This document shows positions 52,929-61,150 of a stretch of DNA of 64,000 nt, piece by piece (positions within the stretch are counted from its first letter, which is position 1; every line of letters starts with the position of its first letter). The stretch spans positions 1 to 64,000 of the forward strand of contig JBGCFD010000146.1 of the NCBI GenBank assembly GCA_045106765.1, read 5' to 3'. This DNA is from CAJQQY01 sp045106765. Lineage in GTDB: Bacteria > Bacteroidota > Bacteroidia > Chitinophagales > Saprospiraceae. The position numbers and the translations under genes were made by a program. The notes under the pieces are model-generated. The model saw only the letters and a program-made list of their open reading frames with translations, was not told the origin of the DNA and did not search any database.

Positions 52929-53245
52929 TTTTTTTTATTTATATCTGTTATAATTGTATATTTATGAAAATATTAAATATTCCATAACCTCTTGCACTTT
53001 AAAAAAGAATTTTTCTAATAATATTCTTTTATCAAGTCAAGGGATTTTTTTTTGTATTTAATTAGACTTTATTCCACATGAAATTGTAAGGACGACCGTC
53101 TAACATTCAACGTCTAACGAATAAAGTTGCATACTCTTCCATTTTACATACTTACATGAGAAAACAAAGAAATGAAAAAAAGGATTAACTTTTTTTTATC
53201 TCACACGTCAAAAACTATTTTTTTTACATCTTAAATAATAATCTC
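52929..53245. other. intergenic region with a heptamer repeat element
   Basis: About 317 bases between divergent tsaD and bactofilin. It holds repeat copy B (53065-53130) and otherwise AT-rich sequence. It should contain both promoters, but no exact -7 box was identified. Confidence 0.45.
53065..53130 (+). repeat. AACGTYN heptamer repeat, copy B with flank
   Basis: From GACTTTATTC (53065) through GAAATTGTAAGGACGACCGTC to units ACCGTCT, AACATTC, AACGTCT, AACGAAT and AAAG. It aligns along its whole length with copy A at 21230-21294. Its ends GACTTTATT and AATAAAGT are inverted. Confidence 0.65.
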
Positions 53246-53650
53246 ATGTTTGGCAACAAATCTAAACAAAATCAAAAAACTAATAAAACAGAAAGTACTT
53301 CATCTTCCAACGGAAATGGCAAAGCTTTAACTTGCATTATTGCATCTGGAACTCGAATTGAGGGAAAATTTATTACAACCGAAGATATCCGATTAGATGG
53401 AACTATCGTTGGTGAAGTAAAATGTAAAAAGCGAGTAGTTATGGGGCAAACAGGGAAAGTAGAAGGTCACGTGGAAACCGTTGATTCAGCAGTTAGAGGA
53501 AATGTAAAAGGAGAAATCAAAGTCTCTGGAACACTTCATTTGCATGAAACAGCAAAAATTGACGGAACAATTATCGCTCGCAAAATGGTTGTAGATTCAG
53601 GAGCTTCTTATTCTGGTGATTGTAGAGTAGGGGATCAACATTTTAAATAA
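53246..53650 (+). CDS. bactofilin
   Basis: The 134-residue protein is a bactofilin: a Ser/Asn-rich N-terminus (about 1-25), then a right-handed beta-helix of Gly/Val-rich rungs (CIIASGTRIEGKFITTEDIRLDGTIVGEVKC, GKVEGHVETVDSAVRGNVKGEIKVSGTLHLHETAKIDGTIIARKMVVDSGASYSG, read in short motifs). These proteins polymerise into cytoskeletal filaments at the membrane, affecting cell shape or organising peptidoglycan enzymes. There is no M23 peptidase partner here. Repeat elements lie on both sides of the gene. Confidence 0.92.
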   Translation: MFGNKSKQNQKTNKTESTSSSNGNGKALTCIIASGTRIEGKFITTEDIRLDGTIVGEVKCKKRVVMGQTGKVEGHVETVDSAVRGNVKGEIKVSGTLHLHETAKIDGTIIARKMVVDSGASYSGDCRVGDQHFK

Positions 53651-53660
53651 GGTTTAAAAA

Positions 53661-53690
53661 TTCATTTGACATTGAACGTTAGACGTTTTA
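53661..53690 (-). repeat. AACGTYN heptamer repeat, copy C
   Basis: Read on minus the 30 bases carry AACGTCT, AACGTTC, AATGTCA and AATGAA units. The copy is the inverse of copy D (53786-53815) with 27 of 30 positions pairing. Confidence 0.7.
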
Positions 53691-53785
53691 TAATTAATGA
53701 ATAATGAACTCTAGTATTTGAAAAGTGAAAAAATAAAATATTGGTGAACATATTTTCATTCTAAATACAAATCGTTGTTGAGCCG

Positions 53786-53815
53786 TAAAACGTCAAACGT
53801 TCAACGTCAAACGAA
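53786..53815 (+). repeat. AACGTYN heptamer repeat, copy D
   Basis: Units AACGTCA, AACGTTC, AACGTCA, AACGAA follow TAA and end in TAAACTCTA. With copy C it forms a 30-bp near-perfect inverted repeat around a 95-base spacer between the bactofilin gene and the next gene. Confidence 0.7.
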
Positions 53816-53924
53816 TAAACTCTAATCCATTACTGATTTTTAGAATAAATAATTACCAATAATCCTTATTTTTTTAATAAAAAATATTAATATTGCGACT
53901 TAACAAAATGAAAAAATTAATATT

Positions 53925-54524
53925 ATGAGATTGATTATTAACTTAATCTTGATTGCTGTGATAGCCCTTTTAGGTTATCTATTATTTTTTGGAATTAAAG
54001 AGCCAATTGCTTTTGGTGACGCTAAAAAAGAACGTTTAGAAGCAGTTACTGATCGACTTAAACAAGTCCGATTTGCTCAAGAATTTCACCGAGACATTAC
54101 AGGTAAATTTGCCAGTAGTTTCGATAGTTTAAAGTATGTTTTAACGACTGACTCTTTTACTCTTGTTAAAATTATTGGTAATCCAGATGATCCTAATGCA
54201 GAGTTTACAAGAATTGAAACTAAGAAATCTGCAAAAGATTCGCTTGCTTTTCTTTATACTGATCCAAAAAGTAAAGTGAAAATTGTTTTAGACTCTTTAC
54301 CATTTGTTCCTTATGGAAATGGTGCAAGATTCTCCATCCAAGCTGATACATTGACTTATCAAAAAACATTGGTAACTGTTACTGAAGTTGGTACTCAATG
54401 GAAAACATTCATGGGGAAATATGCAGATGCCAAATATCAACGTTACGATAACCTTTACTTTCCAAATAATTTAGTGAAATTCGGAGACATGTCAGGGCCA
54501 AACCTTGGTGGAAATTGGGAATAA
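53925..54524 (+). CDS. membrane-anchored protein of unknown function
   Basis: The 199-residue protein has one N-terminal transmembrane helix (about 4-24) and a periplasmic domain. FGDAKKERLEAVTDRLKQVRFAQEFHRDITGKFASSFDSL resembles the N-terminal helix region of a family conserved in Bacteroidota, with a pseudopilin-like look, but I cannot name it. Its stop overlaps the start of the DUF3822 gene, and rsmD follows, so the three appear to be an operon. Confidence 0.6.
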   Translation: MRLIINLILIAVIALLGYLLFFGIKEPIAFGDAKKERLEAVTDRLKQVRFAQEFHRDITGKFASSFDSLKYVLTTDSFTLVKIIGNPDDPNAEFTRIETKKSAKDSLAFLYTDPKSKVKIVLDSLPFVPYGNGARFSIQADTLTYQKTLVTVTEVGTQWKTFMGKYADAKYQRYDNLYFPNNLVKFGDMSGPNLGGNWE

Positions 54525-55372
54525 TCAATACAAATATTATTGAAGATTCTTTTGCTAAAAAAGACGCTTCAAAATACAACCTGTCCATACTAATAGGTAT
54601 GGACAGGTTTTCTTACGCCATATTGGATGATGAAAATCATTTATTAGCATTAAAAAGTTATTTGATCAATGCTGATCTCAAAGCTTCTAAAAAATTACAT
54701 CCCGCGCTTCAAGATCTTTTTATTGAGGATGATGTTTTAAAATTGCCTTTCCAAAAAAAGACAGTAGGTTTTATCAATAATAAAACTACGTTTGTTCCCA
54801 ATAAATTTTTTCAAGAAAAAGAAGTTGATACTTATTTGTCAAAACAAGTCGGTTCCTTAGAAGCTGATCAGATTTTTGTAGATGAGGTAGAATTAATGGG
54901 AGCAAAAAATGTTTATGCATTTGATCAAGAAGTTTATTTTTTAGTCAAAGGTTACTTGCCAAATGCTCGATTTATTCATAACGCTACTTCAGTTTTGCAA
55001 GGTTTTTCATTTAATCAGAATAATAGTTCTGGGAAAAAAGTCTACGTTAATGTGAAAGGTGATCACTTGCAAATTGCTCTTTTTGATAACCAAGAAATGG
55101 TTTTTTATAATTCTTTTGCTTTTCAAAATGAACAAGATTTTATTTATCAAGTAATGTTGGTTTTTAATCAGTTCAGATTATCAACAGATTCAAATCCAGT
55201 AATTTTATCAGGACAAATTACCAAAGACTCCAAAATTTATAGAATGTTATTTCGGTATATCAATAAAATTCAATTCTCTAAAGCTCCCTCAGCTATTCAA
55301 TTAGGTGGAAATTACCATGGCATTCCAACTCATTTTTTCTTCGATTTATTTAGTTTAGGATTATGCGAATAG
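54515..55372 (+). CDS. DUF3822 family protein
   Basis: The 285-residue protein starts at TTG 54515 (MGIINTNIIEDSFAKKD), which overlaps the previous gene by 10 bases; the first ATG (residue 29) would cut into the conserved YNLSILIGMDRFSYAILD segment. DUF3822 is a Bacteroidota family with a predicted ASKHA/RNase-H-like fold, and in many genomes sits directly before rsmD, as here (10-base overlap). Its function is unknown. The conserved coupling suggests a role in rRNA modification or in the same operon's regulation (inference). Confidence 0.8.
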   Translation: MGIINTNIIEDSFAKKDASKYNLSILIGMDRFSYAILDDENHLLALKSYLINADLKASKKLHPALQDLFIEDDVLKLPFQKKTVGFINNKTTFVPNKFFQEKEVDTYLSKQVGSLEADQIFVDEVELMGAKNVYAFDQEVYFLVKGYLPNARFIHNATSVLQGFSFNQNNSSGKKVYVNVKGDHLQIALFDNQEMVFYNSFAFQNEQDFIYQVMLVFNQFRLSTDSNPVILSGQITKDSKIYRMLFRYINKIQFSKAPSAIQLGGNYHGIPTHFFFDLFSLGLCE

Positions 55373-55908
55373 TAGGCGGAAATTTTAAAGGACGTAAATT
55401 CAATCCTCCTGCGAAAAATTGGCCGACTCGTCCAACTACAGATTTTTCCAAAGAGGCTTTGTTTAATATTCTCAATAATACTTGGGATTTTGAAGGAATG
55501 AAGGTTCTTGATCTTTTTGGAGGAACAGGTAATCATAGTTATGAATTTATTTCTAGAGGTTGTAATGATGTGACTTATGTTGATAAATTTGGTGGTTGTG
55601 TTTCTTTTGTAAAGCAGACTGCCAAGACCCTAGATATCGAAGATAAAATCAATATCATTCGAGGTGATGTGTTTAAATTTATCGAAACAACTCACCTAAA
55701 ATTTGATTATATTTTTTGCGGACCACCTTATCCTTTGCCTCGATTAGCAGATCTTCCTGATTTAATTTTTAAGCATGAATTGTTATTAGAAGAAGGTTGG
55801 GCAGTCGTAGAGCACAATGCTATTCACGATTTTAAAAACCATGAATATTTTTTTGATGAACGAAAATATGGAGGAACTATTTTTAGTTTCTTTAGGTATA
55901 AAGTCTAA
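55363..55908 (+). CDS. rsmD: RsmD-family rRNA methyltransferase with altered motif IV
   Basis: The 181-residue protein matches RsmD, which methylates N2 of G966 in 16S rRNA. RIVGGNFKGRKFNPP, RPTTDFSKEALFNIL, VLDLFGGTGNHSYEFISRG (SAM loop) and IIRGDVFKFIE are typical. Motif IV, usually (D/N)PPY, reads CGPPYPLP here: the Asp that positions the target amino group is Gly. The rest looks intact. It overlaps the DUF3822 gene by 10 bases. Activity is likely but the altered motif should be kept in mind. Confidence 0.85.
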   Translation: MRIVGGNFKGRKFNPPAKNWPTRPTTDFSKEALFNILNNTWDFEGMKVLDLFGGTGNHSYEFISRGCNDVTYVDKFGGCVSFVKQTAKTLDIEDKINIIRGDVFKFIETTHLKFDYIFCGPPYPLPRLADLPDLIFKHELLLEEGWAVVEHNAIHDFKNHEYFFDERKYGGTIFSFFRYKV

Positions 55909-55995
55909 AAATCACCAATTCCTTTTTTGTTGTCCTTCCTGTTAAGACTGGGTTAAACCTTAAATTCATACACCAAAATCCTCTTAAAAATTTAC

Positions 55996-56003
55996 TATTT
56001 TTG
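55996..56003 (+). promoter_or_regulatory. -7 promoter box TATTTTTG
   Basis: An exact TAnnTTTG match 27 bases before the ATG at 56031. No -33 box was recognised. Confidence 0.5.
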
Positions 56004-56030
56004 TAATCTATTATTACAATTCCAATTTTT

Positions 56031-56465
56031 ATGAAAAAAATAATTTGGATCATCTTTCTTTTTGCAAGCTATTCTGCTTTTGGGCAGAATAACTTAACCG
56101 GTTTGTGGTTGGGAAAAATCACACAGGAAGAGGGAGGATTTGCTCCGGATTATACTTTTGAAATTTATATTACCCAAAAAGGAAATAAAATAAAAGGTCG
56201 CTCTTATGTTTATGTCGATGAGATCTATGCGTCATTTGATATTTCGGGAGAGATAAATAATGAAATATATTTAGAACTAAAAGATAGTGATATTTTGGAC
56301 AGTAAAGTTAATGATGGAATGGAGTGGTGTCTGAAAAAGTATCAATTGGTATTTAAAATGAAAAATGGAATTCCATGCCTAGAAGGATTTTGGCAAGGAA
56401 AAACATCTTTTAGTACCTGTATTCCAGGGAAAGTTTTTTTAAAAAAACAGGTTCCAAGAGCCTAA
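56031..56465 (+). CDS. secreted lipocalin-like protein of unknown function
   Basis: The 144-residue protein has a signal peptide (ending SAFGQ) and a small beta-rich domain that opens NNLTGLWLGKITQEEGG and ends in LEGFWQGKTSFSTCIPGKVFLKK, with strands spaced as in small lipocalin-like barrels (TGLW is a frequent entry motif). It has two Cys in the C-terminal third. Function and ligand are unknown. It has its own promoter box and precedes another unknown secreted protein. Confidence 0.55.
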   Translation: MKKIIWIIFLFASYSAFGQNNLTGLWLGKITQEEGGFAPDYTFEIYITQKGNKIKGRSYVYVDEIYASFDISGEINNEIYLELKDSDILDSKVNDGMEWCLKKYQLVFKMKNGIPCLEGFWQGKTSFSTCIPGKVFLKKQVPRA

Positions 56466-56485
56466 GTTTTTAAATGAAAAAAAAT

Positions 56486-56493
56486 TACTTTTG
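56486..56493 (+). promoter_or_regulatory. -7 promoter box TACTTTTG
   Basis: An exact TAnnTTTG match 15 bases before the ATG at 56509. The 15 bases ATTACTTTTGCGAAA are identical to those upstream of the gene at 18672. Confidence 0.5.
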
Positions 56494-56508
56494 CGAAATA
56501 ATTAAAGC

Positions 56509-57327
56509 ATGAAAATCAAATTAATCTTTCTACTCATTTTCCAAATTTTTAGTAGTTCAATTTTTTGCCAATATCATTTTTTGGAAACGCTAAATGATGT
56601 ATTAATTGGGCCACATAATGTAGATCAGTTTTATCCTGAGCAAGTGGAATTTTATACAAAAAGGTATAATAAAATGACCAATTATATTGATAAGTTAATT
56701 GGTGGTCATGAAGCCGAAATACAAGAATTGGAAAAGGCTGGAAAAAAGAAAATTTTGAATCGAGGTAGAATTAATCAAAAGAAAGAAATCATTGAGATTT
56801 TAGAAATTGATAAAGAGATTATTGAAGATTATAAAATGTTGTGGGCTGGATTAGTTTTAGGTTCAAGGGAGAAAGATTTTGCGAAGGCATTTGATGAATC
56901 TCAATGTTATAGTTTTTTTGCCAACTATAAAAACATCTCATCTCAAGATTGCAGAATAGAATTAGATAAAAGAGAATTTTTGGAATGGGAAGAATTTATG
57001 CGCCTAGGAGAAATTGAAAAAAAGCAACATCGACAAATTATTCAACCAGCAGGAACAAAGTGGATCAAAAAGAGAGCAGACAAAAATTGTCTTTCCAATG
57101 ATCCAAAAGATTGTATGGTTTGGTGCTTGCTAGAAATTCCTGAAGAATATCAAGTGATTAATTATTATGAAGAAGCTCCTGAAAATTTCCAAGTATCTGA
57201 AGATAGGGCTGTTTTTTATAGAAATTTTTCCTTAGAAAATTCACAAGAAAAAAAATATCGAATCTTTACTTTAAGAGAAAACATGGAGCTAAATATTTTA
57301 GATTTTAAAACCATCAAATGTGATTAG
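56509..57327 (+). CDS. secreted protein of unknown function
   Basis: The 272-residue protein has a signal peptide (ending SIFCQ). The rest is charged and mostly helical (KRYNKMTNYIDKLIGGHEAEIQELEKAGKKKI, read in short motifs) with Cys-containing loops (SQCYSFF, QDCRIEL, NCLSNDPKDCMVWC). No family was recognised. Some features resemble the periplasmic domains of Bacteroidota envelope proteins. It is transcribed from its own -7 box, 43 bases after the previous gene. Confidence 0.5.
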   Translation: MKIKLIFLLIFQIFSSSIFCQYHFLETLNDVLIGPHNVDQFYPEQVEFYTKRYNKMTNYIDKLIGGHEAEIQELEKAGKKKILNRGRINQKKEIIEILEIDKEIIEDYKMLWAGLVLGSREKDFAKAFDESQCYSFFANYKNISSQDCRIELDKREFLEWEEFMRLGEIEKKQHRQIIQPAGTKWIKKRADKNCLSNDPKDCMVWCLLEIPEEYQVINYYEEAPENFQVSEDRAVFYRNFSLENSQEKKYRIFTLRENMELNILDFKTIKCD

Positions 57328-57415
57328 CTTTAAAAAAAATTGAAAAGCAATTAATGAAACTAAACACTAAGAAAATCAGTTTAGTTTTTAATTTAAAAAT
57401 CATCATTAATTATAA

Positions 57416-59257
57416 ATGAGTATTACAGAAATTATTAAAGAAGGGACTGCGCTCGCAGTTAAGGAATTGTACGATCATGAGATCAACGCTGGCGATGTCA
57501 ATATCAACACGACACGCAAGGAATTTGATGGTGATTATTCAGTAGTCGTTTTTCCATATACCAAAGTTGCTCGCAAAAAACCGGAACAAATCGGAGAAGA
57601 TTTAGGAAAGTATTTAGTGGCGAAATATGAGGACTTGACAAATTACAATGTCATCAAAGGTTTTCTAAATTTAGAAGTGAGTGATAATTATTGGAACCAA
57701 TATCTTGCTCAAACTAGGGAGAAGGAGACCTTCAATAAACCTTTCCACGGGGAGAAAATCATGATTGAATTTTCCTCACCCAATACCAATAAACCACTTC
57801 ACTTGGGGCATGTTAGAAATATTTTGTTGGGTTGGTCTTCATCCAAAATTTATGAAGCACTTGGTTACGAAGTACAAAAGGTACAAGTCATCAATGACAG
57901 AGGAATTGCTATCTGTAAAAGTATGTTGGCTTGGCAAATGATGGGTAATGGAGAAACACCTCAGGAAGCAGGAATTAAGAGTGATCACTACGTTGGAAAA
58001 TGGTATGTCGAATTTGAAAAACTATTTCAAGCAGAATATAAAAACTGGCAAGAATCTACCGAAGGTCAAACTGTCTTTTCCACCCAGAAAAAAGATAACC
58101 AAGAAGAAATCACTTTTTTCAAAGGATTTAAAAATACTTATTTTAATGAACATTCTAAGGTTGGAGCTGATGCAAAAGCAATGTTATTAAAGTGGGAAGA
58201 CAACGATGATGAAGTTAGAAATCTTTGGAAGAAAATGAATGGATGGGTATACGAAGGATTTGATGTAACTTATAAAAACTTAGGAATTGAATTTGATAAT
58301 TTATATTACGAATCAAATACTTACCTTTTAGGAAAAGATATTATTGATGATGGATTGTCGAAAGATATTTTTTACAAAAAGGAAGATGGGTCAGTTTGGA
58401 TAGATTTGGAAGATGCAAAAATGGATCACAAGTTGGTTTTAAGAAGTGATGGAACGTCTGTTTATATGACTCAAGATATTGGAACAGCTGAGAAAAGATT
58501 TCAAGACTTTGGCGCAAAAAAAATGGTCTATGTGGTTGCCGATGAACAAAACTATCACTTTAAAGTTTTGTTTGAAATAATGAAAAGAATGGGCGCATCC
58601 TATGCAGATGGATTATTTCATTTGAGTTATGGGATGATTGATTTGACTACAGGAAAAATGAAATCAAGAGAAGGAACGATTGTCGATGCAGATGATTTGA
58701 TGTCAGAAGTAATTGAAGCAGCAAGAGTGAATGCTATTGAGAAAGGAGGATTAGAAGGAATGGATGAAGCGAAGAAAGATGCCATTTATAGAAAAATTGG
58801 ATTAGCTGCTTTGAAATTTTTTATCATCAAAGTCAATGCAAAAAAGAGAATGATCTTCAACCCTGAAGAGTCAGTTGATTTGCAAGGAAATACCGGGCCA
58901 TACATTCAATATGCTTATGTTCGAATCCAATCTGTTTTGAAAAAAGCAGGAGACGTGGATACCTCGATCGCAACAAATTATACTAATCTTGGAGCGACGG
59001 AAAAAGAATTGATTGGACAAATTTATAGGTTGGATGAAGTGGTGAAAATGTCTGCAGATCAATTTGATCCTTCCTTCTTGGCAGCTTACTGTTATGAAAT
59101 GGCAAAGACTTATCATAGGTTTAATCACGATCATAGAATCATTAATGCCGAGTCGGAAGAGGCAAAAGCATTTAGAATTAGATTGTGTGAAGTAACAGGA
59201 AAGGTGTTGAACTTCGGAATGGATTTACTAGGAATCGAGATGCCAGAAAGAATGTAA
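57416..59257 (+). CDS. argS: arginyl-tRNA synthetase
   Basis: The 613-residue class I synthetase charges tRNA-Arg. It has the N-terminal Add-1 domain (about 1-105, NTTRKEFDGDYSVVVFP), the HIGH motif as HLGH in SSPNTNKPLHLGHVRN, the KMSKS-like GKMKSREG, and the C-terminal DALR domain (GPYIQYAYVRIQSVLKKAG, AAYCYEMAKTYHRFNHDHRI). Length is somewhat longer than the usual 580, as in other Bacteroidota. It precedes glnS by 63 bases, possibly as an operon. Confidence 0.96.
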   Translation: MSITEIIKEGTALAVKELYDHEINAGDVNINTTRKEFDGDYSVVVFPYTKVARKKPEQIGEDLGKYLVAKYEDLTNYNVIKGFLNLEVSDNYWNQYLAQTREKETFNKPFHGEKIMIEFSSPNTNKPLHLGHVRNILLGWSSSKIYEALGYEVQKVQVINDRGIAICKSMLAWQMMGNGETPQEAGIKSDHYVGKWYVEFEKLFQAEYKNWQESTEGQTVFSTQKKDNQEEITFFKGFKNTYFNEHSKVGADAKAMLLKWEDNDDEVRNLWKKMNGWVYEGFDVTYKNLGIEFDNLYYESNTYLLGKDIIDDGLSKDIFYKKEDGSVWIDLEDAKMDHKLVLRSDGTSVYMTQDIGTAEKRFQDFGAKKMVYVVADEQNYHFKVLFEIMKRMGASYADGLFHLSYGMIDLTTGKMKSREGTIVDADDLMSEVIEAARVNAIEKGGLEGMDEAKKDAIYRKIGLAALKFFIIKVNAKKRMIFNPEESVDLQGNTGPYIQYAYVRIQSVLKKAGDVDTSIATNYTNLGATEKELIGQIYRLDEVVKMSADQFDPSFLAAYCYEMAKTYHRFNHDHRIINAESEEAKAFRIRLCEVTGKVLNFGMDLLGIEMPERM

Positions 59258-59320
59258 TTTATAATAATTAAGAATGAGGTATCGGATACCTGAACTATAA
59301 AATTTTTTAATAAAAATAGA

Positions 59321-60994
59321 ATGAGCGAAACAGCTAAAGAATCCCTGAATTTTATCGAACAAATCATTACCGATGATTTAGAAACGAAAAAAAATGTAAC
59401 CGTTCATACTCGTTTCCCACCTGAACCAAATGGCTTTTTGCACATTGGTCACGTCAAAGCGATTGCAATTAATTTTGAAACAGCTAAAAAATTTGGTGGA
59501 AAAACTAATCTCCGTTTTGACGATACCAATCCTACGACAGAGAAAACTTTTTATGTCGACAATATCAAAAACGACATCAAATGGTTAGGTTATGATTGGG
59601 AAGATCGAGAATATTTTGCTTCAGATTATTTTGATCAGTTGTATGCTTTCGCAGTTGACTTAATCAAAAAGGGTTTAGCCTATGTGGATGATTCTACTCC
59701 TGAGGAAATTGCAGAAATGAAAGGTGATCCAAATACACCTGGAAAAAATAGTCCAAATCGAGATCGAACGATAGAAGAAAATTTCCGCCTATTTGAAGAA
59801 ATGAAAAATGGAGTTCATCCTGACGGAAGTATGGTGTTGCGAGCAAAAGTAGATATGGCTCATCCTAATTTGTTGATGCGTGATCCTAATCTTTATCGAA
59901 TAAAAAAAGCAACACATCATCGAACAGGTGACAAGTGGTGTATTTATCCTTTGTACGATTTTGCCCATGGACAATCTGATTCTATTGAAAATATTACTTA
60001 CTCATTGTGTTCTTTGGAATTCAGACATCATAGAGATCCATATAATTGGTTGATCGAAAAGTTAGAGATTTTCCCTTCTCGTCAAATTGAATTTGCTCGA
60101 ATGAATGTGGCTCACATGATTACGAGTAAGCGAAGATTATTAAAGTTGGTGGAAGAAAATTTTGTAACTGGTTGGGATGATCCACGGATGCCGACCATAG
60201 CAGGAATGCGTCGAAGAGGATTTCCGGCAGCAGCTTTGAGAAATTTTGTCAACAAAGTTGGAGTAGCTAAAAGAGAAAATACTATCGAGTTAGATTTGTT
60301 AGAAAGTTGTGTACGAGATGAATTAAATAAAACTGCTACTCGTGTAATGGGGGTTTTGAATCCATTAAAAATGGTCATCACAAATTATCCAGAAGGACAA
60401 GTAGAACAAATGCCAGCCGATAATAATCCAGAGGATGAAAATAGTGGTTCTCGAACGATGCCTTTTTCAAGAGAGTTATACATCGAGCGAGAAGATTTTA
60501 TGGAGGATGCACCAAAGAAATTTTTTAGACTTGGGCCAGGGAAAACGGTTCGGTTAAAAAATGGTTTTATCGTTTCGTATGAAAATCATTTGAAAGATGA
60601 AGATGGAAATGTGACAGAAGTTCATGTGAAATATTATCCAGAATCAAGATCAGGTTCTGATAATTCAGGGATCAAGGCAAAAGGCGTTTTACATTGGGTA
60701 TCGATTGCGCAAGCGGTAAAAGTAGAAGTAAGGGATTACGATAAATTATTTACGGTAGAATCTCCTTTGGCTGACGAGGAAAAGGACTTTATGGAATTTT
60801 TCAATCATGACTCATTAAAGGTGATGGGAAATGTATTTGTTGAACCAAGTTTACAATCTGCGAAGGCAGGTGATCGTTTTCAATTTATGCGGAAAGGATA
60901 TTTTTGCATGGACCAAGAATCAACAGAAGACAAATTAGTTTTTAATAAAACAGTTGGATTGAAAAGTTCTTGGAAACCGAAACCTAAGAAATAA
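59321..60994 (+). CDS. glnS: glutaminyl-tRNA synthetase
   Basis: The 557-residue class I synthetase has RFPPEPNGFLHIGHVKAIAINF (HIGH motif), LRFDDTNP, the GlnRS catalytic middle, MITSKRRLLKLVEE as the KMSKS equivalent, and the two C-terminal beta-barrels (FSRELYIEREDFMEDAPKKFFRL). It charges tRNA-Gln directly, so the organism need not use the GatCAB amidation route for Gln. It follows argS closely. Confidence 0.96.
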   Translation: MSETAKESLNFIEQIITDDLETKKNVTVHTRFPPEPNGFLHIGHVKAIAINFETAKKFGGKTNLRFDDTNPTTEKTFYVDNIKNDIKWLGYDWEDREYFASDYFDQLYAFAVDLIKKGLAYVDDSTPEEIAEMKGDPNTPGKNSPNRDRTIEENFRLFEEMKNGVHPDGSMVLRAKVDMAHPNLLMRDPNLYRIKKATHHRTGDKWCIYPLYDFAHGQSDSIENITYSLCSLEFRHHRDPYNWLIEKLEIFPSRQIEFARMNVAHMITSKRRLLKLVEENFVTGWDDPRMPTIAGMRRRGFPAAALRNFVNKVGVAKRENTIELDLLESCVRDELNKTATRVMGVLNPLKMVITNYPEGQVEQMPADNNPEDENSGSRTMPFSRELYIEREDFMEDAPKKFFRLGPGKTVRLKNGFIVSYENHLKDEDGNVTEVHVKYYPESRSGSDNSGIKAKGVLHWVSIAQAVKVEVRDYDKLFTVESPLADEEKDFMEFFNHDSLKVMGNVFVEPSLQSAKAGDRFQFMRKGYFCMDQESTEDKLVFNKTVGLKSSWKPKPKK

Positions 60995-61003
60995 TTATAA
61001 CAG

Positions 61004-61122
61004 GTAGTGGTCTGCTTTAGCAAACTTAAAAAAGAGCGTAGCGAATTTGTATCAAAGAAATTTTCGTTCTTTTTTTTGTCACTATGCTCCTTTTTTTTAG
61101 ATCTGCTAAAGCAGACTGCTAC
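61004..61122. repeat. 119-bp imperfect inverted repeat between glnS and the M28 gene
   Basis: GTAGTGGTCTGCTTTAGCA (61004-61022) pairs with TGCTAAAGCAGACTGCTAC (61104-61122) in 17 of 19 positions. Inside, GAGCGTAGCG pairs with CACTATGCTC in 8 of 10, beside A- and T-tracts. The element folds into one long hairpin and could be a MITE-like or REP-like insert. No clear target-site duplication was seen. Confidence 0.65.
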
Positions 61123-61150
61123 GTAAGAAGTGTTCATAAAACAATTAACT

